DNA from: a virus
Length of the DNA: 20,306 nucleotides
Strand: one strand, 5' to 3'
Virus record (IMG/VR): IMGVR_UViG_3300020401_000127
Span: 1-20,306 of that record
The position numbers and the translations under genes are program-made. The notes under the pieces were generated by a model. That model ran no database searches. It was not told the origin of the DNA and saw only the letters and a program-made list of their open reading frames with translations. This document shows positions 4,847 through 11,191 of this stretch, one piece after another. Positions within the stretch are counted from its first letter, which is position 1; each line of letters opens with the position of its first letter.

Positions 4847-5635
4847 TTATATAGCGTCAACAACAAAACCGCTTTTGTCGCCTATCGCGTCGCCTTTAGC
4901 GTATAAACCGACAACAACGCCTTGTTCATCGTAAAACCTAACATCGGTTTCGTCGCCGTTTATTACACGCATATTTAAAAAAGTTTTTGGCAAAATTTTA
5001 TCACGAAAAACAACCGCAATTCTCATTCCGTTTTTAATCGCAATTTTTATTTGATCTTGAAACAATGTCTCTATTCCTGAATAACTAAAAGTTAAATCGT
5101 AAATTTCAGGATTAGGAATTTTTCTATTTGCAAGTTTTGTATAGTCGTAAAATTTAACATTATATTCGTTATATAATTCGACCATATCCGCCCAAAAGTA
5201 ATTTTCAATTCTGATATCGCTAGTACCATTAAAACGCACCGCAAATTGATATCCTTGCGCTTGCGCTTTTTTACTTTCTTTTATTATTTCATATTTTAAT
5301 TGGGTTAAGAATTCGTCGCGTCTATCTATCCAATAAAGCGTTTTTCTAATTCTTGATAATTGTACGCTTGTAAACTTGCCACGCCCCGCCGAATACAAAC
5401 ACGCTTTTTCACAACCCGCCAATTTTGCCATTGGGCAAGTATTATAGAAATTTAAAGTATTAGACGGCGTAAGATATATAATACCTGTTTTAACTTTAAG
5501 CTTGTCGCCTTTTATTGTCTTAGCGTCGCCGTCAATTGTCATTAACTTAGCGGGCAATTTTTGAAACAATTGCGCGTTTTCATTAATCGCTTTTAAGATG
5601 TTTGGATTAGTTATTTTTGAGATTGATTTAAACAT
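4847..5635 (-). CDS. GP88-like phage protein with clustered cysteines
   Basis: 262 residues resembling the 'gene product 88' family known from mycobacteriophages and many other phages, recognised by the segment KTGIIYLTPSNTLNFYNTCPMAKLAGCEKACLYSAGRG (about 50-86). C67, C75 and C79 cluster there and could bind metal or an iron-sulfur centre; this is inference. The rest alternates helices and strands (YQFAVRFNGTSDIRIENYFW; FYDYTKLANRK; LTFSYSGIE), a pattern compatible with a TIM-barrel-like fold. The biochemical role of the family is not known to me. It is the first gene after the early promoter, with a leader of about 32 nt and an AAAGG ribosome binding site. Its stop is two bases from ribozyme copy C. 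Confidence 0.75.
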   Translation of the reverse strand: MFKSISKITNPNILKAINENAQLFQKLPAKLMTIDGDAKTIKGDKLKVKTGIIYLTPSNTLNFYNTCPMAKLAGCEKACLYSAGRGKFTSVQLSRIRKTLYWIDRRDEFLTQLKYEIIKESKKAQAQGYQFAVRFNGTSDIRIENYFWADMVELYNEYNVKFYDYTKLANRKIPNPEIYDLTFSYSGIETLFQDQIKIAIKNGMRIAVVFRDKILPKTFLNMRVINGDETDVRFYDEQGVVVGLYAKGDAIGDKSGFVVDAI

Positions 5636-5674
5636 TCGTTTTGCCTTTCGTTTAGTTACATTTTGTTAATTCTG

Positions 5675-5704
5675 ATTATATGCATATTTTTTAAAAAAAG
5701 ACAA
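5675..5704 (-). promoter_or_regulatory. Sigma70-like promoter of the early operon
   Basis: On the minus strand the -35 element is TTGTCT (5704-5699) and the -10 element is a perfect TATAAT (5680-5675), separated by 18 bp that include TTTTTTAAAAAA. Transcription would start near 5668, about 32 nt before the GP88-like gene. Host polymerase would be the natural user, as for T7 early genes. Its position at the late/early junction fits an early promoter. Confidence 0.75.
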
Positions 5705-5728
5705 ACACTTTAAGAAAAAAATAGTGTT
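5704..5728. repeat. Inverted repeat at the early promoter
   Basis: AACACT (5704-5709) and AGTGTT (5723-5728) are perfect inverted arms 13 bp apart, touching the outer edge of the -35 box. An operator at this position could control early transcription and the lysis-lysogeny decision. As RNA the arms would form a weak 6-bp hairpin followed by a T-rich stretch, so a weak terminator of late transcription is an alternative. Confidence 0.4.
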
Positions 5729-5771
5729 ACAGGGGTGCGCGTCCGTGCCGTGATAAATATATCACAACCGC

Positions 5772-5789
5772 TGTTGCAAAAATACAACA
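5772..5789. repeat. 18-bp palindrome, copy 2
   Basis: TGTTGCA-AAAA-TACAACA differs by one base from the perfect palindrome at 2146-2163. It lies about 70 bp upstream of the -35 box of the early promoter, as a distal operator or integrase arm site might. Confidence 0.5.
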
Positions 5790-5879
5790 CTCACGATTTA
5801 CCCAATAACACTAAATAACAGGAATATCTTTTATATAACAATATGAACAACCGCCGATAATTTAAGCATATCAACAAGT

Positions 5880-6098
5880 TTATTTTTGCCCGCCGTCAAT
5901 CGTAACAATAACGGGATTGCTTTTTGTTTTCTGACAGGTTTTTTTGAAGCTTCGACCTGGACGCCTGGCAGCCAGGGTCACGGGGGTTCGCCAAAGTGTG
6001 TCGGGGAAAATATGACCACACGAATTTTTGGCATTTTTTGAAAACGGCTCTCTAGGAAGACGAGGGAGTACATATGTTGCTATCAAATGACCAAACAT
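5880..6098 (-). CDS. 72-residue basic protein, unknown, last gene of the late operon
   Basis: The ATG at 6098 is preceded by a full AGGAGG with 8-nt spacing, the best ribosome binding site in the window and the main reason to accept this frame. The protein starts MFGHLIATYVLPRLPREPF and has an arginine/lysine-rich C-terminal half (AARRPGRSFKKTCQKTKSN) ending VIVTIDGGQK. The middle of the gene is more GC-rich than its neighbours. No family recognised. It follows the 53-residue gene by 12 nt and is the last reading frame before the junction. Its place beside the endolysin does not by itself show a lysis role. Confidence 0.55.
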   Translation of the reverse strand: MFGHLIATYVLPRLPREPFSKNAKNSCGHIFPDTLWRTPVTLAARRPGRSFKKTCQKTKSNPVIVTIDGGQK

Positions 6099-6110
6099 AC
6101 CTGAAACCTC

Positions 6111-6272
6111 CTAATCCTTCTGTATGACGCTTATATCGCCATTAAACGCCATTCGCCCTTTTCGGCTATAAATTTTCTTATTTTTAACTATCTTCTGACG
6201 GAACTTCGGTGTCCGAAGGTCTTTCGCCAATGGATTCGCTTTCCTCTTCGGGCGTTTTGGATTCTTCGACAT
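6111..6272 (-). CDS. 53-residue very basic phage protein nested in the end of the endolysin gene
   Basis: The frame is open further upstream, but the family-like start is the internal ATG at 6272: MSKNPKRPKRKANPLAKDLRTPKFRQKI... Short proteins with the pattern 'NPLA..LRTP.(F/Y)RQ(K/R)(I/V)VKNKK' recur in marine podophages as I recall. A GGAACGAG sequence precedes this ATG. About 89 nt overlap the 3' end of the endolysin gene in another register. That is a long overlap for this genome and probably explains the low-complexity acidic tail of the endolysin. Net charge is strongly positive, so it may bind nucleic acid; the function is unknown. Confidence 0.65.
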   Translation of the reverse strand: MSKNPKRPKRKANPLAKDLRTPKFRQKIVKNKKIYSRKGRMAFNGDISVIQKD

Positions 6273-6645
6273 ACTCGTTCCACGAAAGTTGAAAATGTGG
6301 TGCATCTTTAAAAGTCTCCCAATCTCCACCCCATTCAATAGTAATACCTTTATTAGATCCTATAGCTTTAATTAAGTTAGCAACAGGAATATATTCATCG
6401 AACTCCCATACTGCTTTCTTATCTTTATATATAAATATATCTACGGCGTGACCTGTAAGATGTCTTGAATTCATAGTTTGAGATTTACCTTCTCTGACTA
6501 ATTCTCTTTGTCTCTCTTTAGTTCTTAAACCTTCAGATATACCAAAGTCTACAGGTGAAACAGATATTGCTTCTACCATTATAGATACTAAATCTTCGTG
6601 TACGCCTTTAAGTTTACTCATAGATGTTTTTCCAAAAGTATACAT
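6184..6645 (-). CDS. Endolysin, M15-type peptidoglycan peptidase
   Basis: 153 residues of the M15 zinc peptidase type (VanY/L-alanyl-D-glutamate endopeptidase group), which cuts peptide bonds in peptidoglycan to release virions. Visible motifs are SEGLRTKERQRELV (37-50), the zinc motif SRHLTGHAVD (60-69) giving H62 and D69, and WGGDWETFKDAPHFQL with H117 as the third ligand and D114 beside it. The acidic tail (about 126-153) lies beyond the catalytic domain and overlaps the next gene in another frame. There is no signal peptide, so export needs the holin about 3.3 kb upstream in the same operon. The ATG at 6645 follows AAGGGGAT. Confidence 0.88.
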   Translation of the reverse strand: MYTFGKTSMSKLKGVHEDLVSIMVEAISVSPVDFGISEGLRTKERQRELVREGKSQTMNSRHLTGHAVDIFIYKDKKAVWEFDEYIPVANLIKAIGSNKGITIEWGGDWETFKDAPHFQLSWNEYVEESKTPEEESESIGERPSDTEVPSEDS

Positions 6646-6655
6646 AACTATCCCC

Positions 6656-6949
6656 TTATATTTTAATTTTAGTTAGTTTAATAACATTCTTAGTTGGTAT
6701 TGTAGTAACACCACCAATGTCACCTAATGTACCATCGTCATTAAAATTGTAATCACTTGCAATCCTATGACAATGATTGTTTGTTGATATTAACCAACCT
6801 GTTGATAAACATATCGTAGGTTTGGTTGTCTTTGCTTTATCTTGTGTCAGCCAACTTGCATCACTATTGATATCAAGCCACCAACAAAAATAATAATCAG
6901 CTATGTCAGGTATATCAGGTAATACTAAAGCTTTCTTTTTTTTCGCCAT
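6656..6949 (-). CDS. Conserved small phage protein next to terminase
   Basis: 97 residues starting MAKKKKALVLPDIPDIADYYF. The body has the pattern WW.DI..DASW...... ICLSTGWLI......HRIASDYN..DDGTLGDIGG.TTIPTKNV, which I recall from small uncharacterised proteins of marine and other podophages and myophages, often near terminase or structural genes. The mixed strand content suggests a compact beta domain. The start follows GGGGGAACA and lies 25 nt inside the terminase gene. Function is unknown. Confidence 0.7.
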   Translation of the reverse strand: MAKKKKALVLPDIPDIADYYFCWWLDINSDASWLTQDKAKTTKPTICLSTGWLISTNNHCHRIASDYNFNDDGTLGDIGGVTTIPTKNVIKLTKIKI

Positions 6950-8805
6950 TGTTCCCCCTTTCTATCTGACATCCATACTTCAGTTCGTTGCCCACCACGC
7001 TTAACCCCACGGATCAATTTTGCACCGCCTTCCATAAACTCTAAGAAATCTTCGATCTCTTCGTCCATTCTTTGTTGTAGCACACCTTGAGCAGCTTGGT
7101 TGACATCTTGTTCCATCGATCGCTGATAGTGTGCTACTGCGCCCGCTAGGGCGTCTAATCGGTCGTCGTGTTTCAACGACCCTCTGTCTCTTGTTATATG
7201 TGTCAACTGATATAACAAAGAGAATCGATGGTCTTCTGCACGAGCCTCGGCACGCGCTAAATCTTCATCTATCACTAATCGGTGTTGTGCTAATACGGGT
7301 TCAAGCGTATCTATAATTCTTAATTCTTTTTGACCTTTCGCCCATTCGGACTCACAGACCGTACAACCGCCAGGCCATACTTTTGATAATACAGGTTGGA
7401 ATGCAGCAAGCCACATCCCTTGTCCAAAGTTAGGTTCAACCTCAATGGTTTGCACATCGTATTTCTTTGCGTCTATAGCTATCTGTGTCATAGCATCAGA
7501 CGGATCTCCGTGTGTTCCACCAATGTGTAAACAATACATAATACCATTAAGAACACCTACGATTGCCCAGGCAGTTTCGTCCGCTCCTCTTCCTGAAGGA
7601 TCGACAAATAAAACCTTAGACTCTAAAGTTTCCCATTCTTTATCTATAAACAATGGTCGCAAAAAGTGATCACCTGAGAAACCTAAGTTAGGTATATCTT
7701 TTATGTAATTACCTTTATCATTATCTCTTCCCCATTGTACCGTCAGCGGTGCTTTCATAGGGTTGATAGCCATTGTAATCAAATTGAATTGTCTTAATGG
7801 ATATCTTTCGGCATCTGATAAAGATGTATCTAACATATATTGTAAAGCAAACGATGCTCTACCTTTAGACTCAATCTTTATTAATTCTTCTTCACCAAAC
7901 CTTTTATCTGTAATATCACCTGACTTCATTTTCTTTGTAGCGTATCTTGCTAAAAGATAAGGTGCTAATATGTTTACCTCTGTTCCTTTGTTGTTATCTG
8001 TTAACAAATAGTTTTTAAGTTTGTCGGTAGTCGGAAACCTTACAGGAATTGTAAAACAATTAAATCCCATCTCTGTGACTAGTTTATTATAAACAGACTC
8101 TTCTGTCTGAGGAGTACCCAATAATATTATGTCTCCCTTTCCGTGTTCTGTTTTTGTAATCGGTACAAAGTCAGATTGGATAATTCGTACAATTCTTTGT
8201 CTAGCTTCTTCCGTAAGGCTATTACGCTCAACTTCTATATCGTCAGCAATTAAGATAGTCGCACGACTACCTGTTATCTGACCTGTAATACCACGCGCAG
8301 CAACACTATACGATTGCGATAGTGATGCTCCCGCTACATCAAATTGATCAGCCATATCTCTTCGAGCTGCACCTGACTCACGATTACCTTCGAGTAACCA
8401 TTGAACTAAGTCCATTGACTCTAGGATACCTTTAGTTTGTGCAACGAATTCTTTTGCCTTAGATCCTGTAGCTGAGACTACAAGTATCTTTTCGTCTCTA
8501 GGGTTTCTCATTAAACGCCATATAGCATACGCAGAAGTAATGTAAGATTTACCCAATGATCTAAAGCATCGTATAATATCTTCGCGCGGGCCACTTACAG
8601 ATATTCCTTGCGAAAGTTCTGTAGTATCAACGCCGTGTTGGAGACGATGTGCAATTTCATATTGAGCGGCGGTAGGTTCAGGCAGACCTAAGTGTTGCCA
8701 CACAATAAATAAAAAGTTTCTAAAATCTGTATATGCTCCCCACACATCATCAGGAAATGTAGTTTCCCAATGCGGTCTATCCTCAAGCATTAGGGGATTG
8801 AGCAT
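6925..8805 (-). CDS. terL: Terminase large subunit (T7 gp19 / DNA maturase B type)
   Basis: 626 residues, the DNA-packaging motor and headful/terminal-repeat nuclease. The ATPase domain has a T7-like Walker A, CFRSLGKSYIT (about 80-90, K86), and Walker B ILIADDIE (184-191, D188 and D189, the latter like the T7 'ADDVE' motif). The coupling motif is LLGTPQTEESVYN (228-240). The RNase H-like nuclease has VLFVDPSGRGADETAW (D402), a TIEVEPNFGQGMW segment (E457 region) and HDDRLDALAGAVAHY (D547-D548). The length is close to T7 gp19 (586 aa). The start has AAGGAG and overlaps the preceding stop as TAATG. Its position at the end of the late region, before the genome junction, is as in T7. Confidence 0.97.
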   Translation of the reverse strand: MLNPLMLEDRPHWETTFPDDVWGAYTDFRNFLFIVWQHLGLPEPTAAQYEIAHRLQHGVDTTELSQGISVSGPREDIIRCFRSLGKSYITSAYAIWRLMRNPRDEKILVVSATGSKAKEFVAQTKGILESMDLVQWLLEGNRESGAARRDMADQFDVAGASLSQSYSVAARGITGQITGSRATILIADDIEVERNSLTEEARQRIVRIIQSDFVPITKTEHGKGDIILLGTPQTEESVYNKLVTEMGFNCFTIPVRFPTTDKLKNYLLTDNNKGTEVNILAPYLLARYATKKMKSGDITDKRFGEEELIKIESKGRASFALQYMLDTSLSDAERYPLRQFNLITMAINPMKAPLTVQWGRDNDKGNYIKDIPNLGFSGDHFLRPLFIDKEWETLESKVLFVDPSGRGADETAWAIVGVLNGIMYCLHIGGTHGDPSDAMTQIAIDAKKYDVQTIEVEPNFGQGMWLAAFQPVLSKVWPGGCTVCESEWAKGQKELRIIDTLEPVLAQHRLVIDEDLARAEARAEDHRFSLLYQLTHITRDRGSLKHDDRLDALAGAVAHYQRSMEQDVNQAAQGVLQQRMDEEIEDFLEFMEGGAKLIRGVKRGGQRTEVWMSDRKGEQWRKKRKL

Positions 8806-9116
8806 TAGGTTCTCCTTTTATATGATCGTTTATTAATTCTTAGATATCCATCGATGAATGCACTAACACCATTGATTGCTCCTGGAACACCTTCAGTTCC
8901 ATCTTTAACACCTTCGAGCAATTGCATTTCTTTGTTAGGACTATACCCAACTTTAGGTGCTTTAGATTTTCTTTTGTTAGCATCTTCAAGCAATGGATTT
9001 TTAACTTGTTGTGTCTTTGGTGTCATATTAGTCCGCATCTGATTTTGTGTCGGTGACATAATCTGTAAAGGTGCGGGTCTATATTGACTTGACGCTAGTC
9101 CTGATTTAACTGCCAT
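8805..9116 (-). CDS. Unknown protein between terminase genes
   Basis: 103 residues with a low-complexity N-terminal half rich in glutamine, proline, lysine and asparagine (QIMSPTQNQMRTNMTPKTQQ), probably disordered. The C-terminal segment is more ordered (LLEGVKDGTEGVPGAINGVSAFIDGYLRINKRSYKRR) and has basic residues at the end. It overlaps the small-terminase candidate by 11 nt at its start and the large terminase by one base at its stop, so it is firmly part of the packaging cluster. No family recognised. Scaffold, packaging accessory and minor virion protein are all possible. Confidence 0.75.
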   Translation of the reverse strand: MAVKSGLASSQYRPAPLQIMSPTQNQMRTNMTPKTQQVKNPLLEDANKRKSKAPKVGYSPNKEMQLLEGVKDGTEGVPGAINGVSAFIDGYLRINKRSYKRRT

Positions 9117-9342
9117 ATTCCTTCTCCTTGTTTAAATCAAAAGGCATTGTTGCCTTATACTTTGATAAAGAAGAAGCTATCTTTTTTGCGGTAGGTAAAT
9201 CCTCAAGTTCTTGTGCGGGTGGAAACGCTTTAAGAAAGTTAACTATAGCAGAAACCATTGCGGGTTGTAGTTCCTCTTCGGTTTCTACAATACCAGATAG
9301 TCTGACTAATAGTTTATCTTTTAACTCTTTAGTATCTGCCAT
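9106..9342 (-). CDS. terS: Probable terminase small subunit
   Basis: 78 residues, mostly helical: MADTKELKDKLLVRLSGIVETEEELQPAMVSAIVNFLKAFPP, then a short polar C-terminus. Small DNA maturase A proteins of T7-like marine phages have this size and a similar 'helix, acidic turn, ...A.(V/L)...(N/R)FLK' core, and lie just upstream of the large terminase, as here with one small gene between. It would recognise the packaging site and recruit TerL to the procapsid. The start follows AAGGAGTTACT. Similarity is by pattern and context only; a profile search is needed to confirm. Confidence 0.6.
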   Translation of the reverse strand: MADTKELKDKLLVRLSGIVETEEELQPAMVSAIVNFLKAFPPAQELEDLPTAKKIASSLSKYKATMPFDLNKEKEYGS

Positions 9343-9351
9343 AGTAACTCC

Positions 9352-9501
9352 TTATTTTTTCTTTTTCTTCTTAGGAAAACCCGCTTTCATATTTGCATAG
9401 GCTTTCTTAGTTATTGTACTTTTGGATTTCGGACGCGAAATACCAAGACGCTTCCTACGATTTATATTGGCGTAGAGACCAGGTTTTTTCTTCGTAGCCA
9501 T
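9352..9501 (-). CDS. 49-residue highly basic mini-protein
   Basis: MATKKKPGLYANINRRKRLG... ending FPKKKKKK, with about 40% lysine plus arginine. The pattern 'KKKxGLYANIxxRRKR' is recurrent in small phage proteins as I recall. It sits one base after the stop of the 41-residue gene and 9 nt before the terminase small-subunit candidate. A DNA- or RNA-binding or condensing role is plausible from charge, but nothing shows it. Confidence 0.7.
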   Translation of the reverse strand: MATKKKPGLYANINRRKRLGISRPKSKSTITKKAYANMKAGFPKKKKKK

Positions 9502-9502
9502 A

Positions 9503-9628
9503 TTACTTCATCTTCTTTGGTGAACGACCACGATAAGTAATTTTCTTACCTGATTTTTTAGCTGCGGCTTTGGCTTTCTTCATTCCACCTCTGCTATAGC
9601 TATAAGATTTGTTTCCAACTTTTGGCAT
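9503..9628 (-). CDS. 41-residue highly basic mini-protein
   Basis: MPKVGNKSYSYSRGGMKKAKAAAKKSGKKITYRGRSPKKMK: a basic helix-prone middle (KKAKAAAKKSGKK) resembling histone-tail-like phage peptides. The start at 9628 follows AAGGAGAAATAATT. The spacing to its neighbours is typical of the operon. No family recognised. Confidence 0.65.
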   Translation of the reverse strand: MPKVGNKSYSYSRGGMKKAKAAAKKSGKKITYRGRSPKKMK

Positions 9629-9658
9629 AATTATTTCTCCTTATTTGTTAAGTTGATA

Positions 9659-9907
9659 TTATCTTGACTTTGTGCCACTACATCTCCAACGCTTTCGAGA
9701 TAGTCTCAAAGGTGAGTTGGGATTTCTTGCTGCTTTTGGGTTACGCTTCATTTGGCCCGCGCTACGAGCGCAATATGAATTTCCTTTCTTAGTGCCTGGA
9801 CGAACTCTTGGGCCACCACCTTTGGCTTTGCCCGCTTGTCCATAAGAAACTTTTTTACCTGATGCCGTTATTTTAACTTTGGCTTTTCCTTTTCTAGGTT
9901 TTGTCAT
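9659..9907 (-). CDS. 82-residue basic protein, DUF6321-like
   Basis: A strongly basic N-terminus (MTKPRKGKAKVKITASGKKV) precedes a conserved-looking core: SYGQAGKAKGGGPRVRPGTKKGNSYCARSAGQMKRNP, then NSPLRLSRKRWRCSGTKSR. I recall this core as a small domain of unknown function (DUF6321) in marine phage and cyanophage genomes. Two cysteines (about 46 and 76) flank the core and could form a disulfide or half a metal site. The start overlaps the holin stop (ATGA-type overlap). Function is unknown, and the DUF name should be checked by profile search. Confidence 0.7.
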   Translation of the reverse strand: MTKPRKGKAKVKITASGKKVSYGQAGKAKGGGPRVRPGTKKGNSYCARSAGQMKRNPKAARNPNSPLRLSRKRWRCSGTKSR

Positions 9908-10305
9908 TTTGTAGTTCCCTTCATCTTGTCGTAGCTTCTAAGTCCAGCAAGACCGAGCATCGCAAATACGAGTTCTAGCAAAATGTCTGTATTAATGGAG
10001 GGTAGTATGGTATCGTTGCCGACCAATACAAGTATCCATTGCAAAATTGGTTGTAGTATAAAAGTGTACGCGAAACCCGCGCTGCACGCCCATCCGAGAC
10101 TCGGACGCCATCCTGAAGTCCATACGGATCTATGACCCGCTTCAATTTGATTTGTTTTGATTTGTTCAACATTTATTTGTGCCGCGTTAGCAATTAACAT
10201 TTTTTCTATTTCAGATTTAGTTTTTGCGTTTAGATTTTTATCAGGCACAACTCTATCTAAAACTTCGCCGACCATTGGTAGCAATGTGTTAATTATTGGT
10301 AACAT
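9904..10305 (-). CDS. Holin, three-transmembrane GTA type
   Basis: 133 residues. The motif GHRSVWTSGWRPSLGWACSAGFAYTF (58-82), a second hydrophobic segment (ILQPILQWILVLVG, 83-96) and the C-terminal LLELVFAMLGLAGLRSYDK (109-127) match the GTA_holin_3TM family first noted in the gene transfer agent of Rhodobacter. Holins form membrane lesions that let the endolysin reach peptidoglycan. The N-terminal 55 residues are amphipathic and cytoplasmic by inference. The start follows AAGGAGTT. It forms a lysis group with the small membrane genes just upstream, though the endolysin lies well downstream of it. Confidence 0.85.
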   Translation of the reverse strand: MLPIINTLLPMVGEVLDRVVPDKNLNAKTKSEIEKMLIANAAQINVEQIKTNQIEAGHRSVWTSGWRPSLGWACSAGFAYTFILQPILQWILVLVGNDTILPSINTDILLELVFAMLGLAGLRSYDKMKGTTK

Positions 10306-10314
10306 AATAACTCC

Positions 10315-10500
10315 TTAATATTTCATAAACTTATCAATAAAGTTATACACCCTACCGAATTGTTTATCTATGTTTAGTAATTCTTGGTTCATCATACTGA
10401 CCGTCGATTTTAACTCAACGATCTCTATTAAGACCCAAGTGCTTAGACCCATCAAGATAATACCTAATAAAGCTATTAATTGTTGTTGAAACTTTTTCAT
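10315..10500 (-). CDS. 61-residue membrane protein with coiled-coil tail
   Basis: One transmembrane segment (about residues 8-28, LIALLGIILMGLSTWVLIEIV) follows a short basic N-terminus. A heptad-like helix then runs LKSTVSMMNQELLNIDKQFGRVYNFIDKF. That topology (N-in, C-out, coiled coil in the periplasm) resembles small inner-membrane spanins and holin partners. It is placed 9 nt before the holin and has a GGAGATTT ribosome binding site. An i-spanin-like role is inference; no outer-membrane partner lipoprotein is visible. Confidence 0.7.
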   Translation of the reverse strand: MKKFQQQLIALLGIILMGLSTWVLIEIVELKSTVSMMNQELLNIDKQFGRVYNFIDKFMKY

Positions 10501-10512
10501 AAATCTCCGTTG

Positions 10513-10962
10513 TTATAGGCTTTTAAGAAACCAAATTTCTAATGCTATCGCTCCTATCGCTAGTATAACACCACCGATAACAAGCATAACATTAATTGTT
10601 TGACGCCTTTTTTCTGCCATCTTTTTTAAATAGTCTGCGCGTTCTTTACGAACAGACGCTATTTCAGCTTGTAACCTTTCCCATTGTCCTGGCGCACCAT
10701 ACAATAGAAATAAACTACGGAGTTCATCACGCTTCTGTCTAAGTTCTTCTTTTTTAAAATGTCGTTCAATTGCTTTATCTTCAGTAAAAGAAAATCTTGA
10801 TGCTTTCTTTTTAGACTCGCCGAATTGTAAATCAGCTTCAGCCGTTGCGTACTTAGCAATTTGATGTCCAAGAGAGTTTAAATCACGCCCCGCTTTAACT
10901 GCCCTACTAATAGCAGATGCAGCGGTGGACACGGCGCTAAATGCCGTGATTGGATCAATCAT
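10513..10962 (-). CDS. 149-residue protein with C-terminal membrane anchor
   Basis: MIDPITAFSAVSTAASAISRAVKAGRDLN is an alanine/serine-rich amphipathic start that I have seen in several marine podophage proteins. A long charged helical region follows (about 45-122, many E, K, R), and then a transmembrane segment (about 125-144, VMLVIGGVILAIGAIALEIWF). The charged helix is predicted to be a coiled coil. It lies between the tail genes and the holin, so it may belong to the lysis group or be an internal virion or membrane-channel component. The family function is unknown to me. The start follows GGGAAGGAAA. Confidence 0.75.
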   Translation of the reverse strand: MIDPITAFSAVSTAASAISRAVKAGRDLNSLGHQIAKYATAEADLQFGESKKKASRFSFTEDKAIERHFKKEELRQKRDELRSLFLLYGAPGQWERLQAEIASVRKERADYLKKMAEKRRQTINVMLVIGGVILAIGAIALEIWFLKSL

Positions 10963-10987
10963 TTTCCTTCCCCGTAAAAGATTATTA

Positions 10988-11182
10988 TTAAATTATTTTA
11001 TTTATAAACATCATTATAAATCCTATAAGTGATATAGTTGAAATCATTACCATAGCTTCAATTCGCCAAATTCTTTTGTGTAAACCTTCAAGCTTTTCTA
11101 AAACATATTTATATCTAATAGCACACTCGGCTTCGTGTTTTTCTAACTCCGCCTGTGTTGTCTCAATGGTTTTTCTTGGCAT
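10988..11182 (-). CDS. 64-residue membrane protein, XhlA-like layout
   Basis: A charged helical N-terminal part (TTQAELEKHEAECAIRYKYVLEKLEGLHKRIWRIEAM) is followed by one C-terminal transmembrane segment (about 44-63, VMISTISLIGFIMMFINKII). This 'coiled helix plus tail anchor' layout is shared with XhlA-type haemolysin/holin-associated phage proteins. It begins 10 nt after the RCC1 protein's stop, with AGGAGATAG before the ATG. A lysis-accessory role is likely from layout and place, but not demonstrated. Confidence 0.7.
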   Translation of the reverse strand: MPRKTIETTQAELEKHEAECAIRYKYVLEKLEGLHKRIWRIEAMVMISTISLIGFIMMFINKII

Positions 11183-11191
11183 ATCTATCTC

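Larger units (their letters stand above)
5636..5879. other. Non-coding junction between late and early regions
   Basis: This is the largest gap, 244 nt without a supportable gene. It holds the early promoter, the AACACT/AGTGTT arms, a GTGATA/TATCAC hairpin (5750-5755 and 5760-5765, loop AATA) and the second copy of the 18-bp palindrome (5772-5789). In T7-like maps the terminase end of the genome joins the early end here, so the terminal repeats used for packaging would be expected in or near this stretch. No repeat boundary can be seen within one window. Confidence 0.6.

Noticed and set aside
5720-5765. A fourth hammerhead suggested by a CGGACGCG-like sequence near 5737-5745
   Set aside because: No CUGANGA or GAA core lies at a usable distance on either strand.
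5772-5789. A remnant of a second 43-residue membrane-protein gene (frame reading CCIFAT..VVI)
   Set aside because: There is no start codon after the upstream stop, and similarity is limited to the palindrome and a few bases, so a shared binding site explains it better.
9975-10172. 65-residue minus-strand frame inside the holin gene
   Set aside because: It is a shadow frame of the holin, with no ribosome binding site and unlikely composition.
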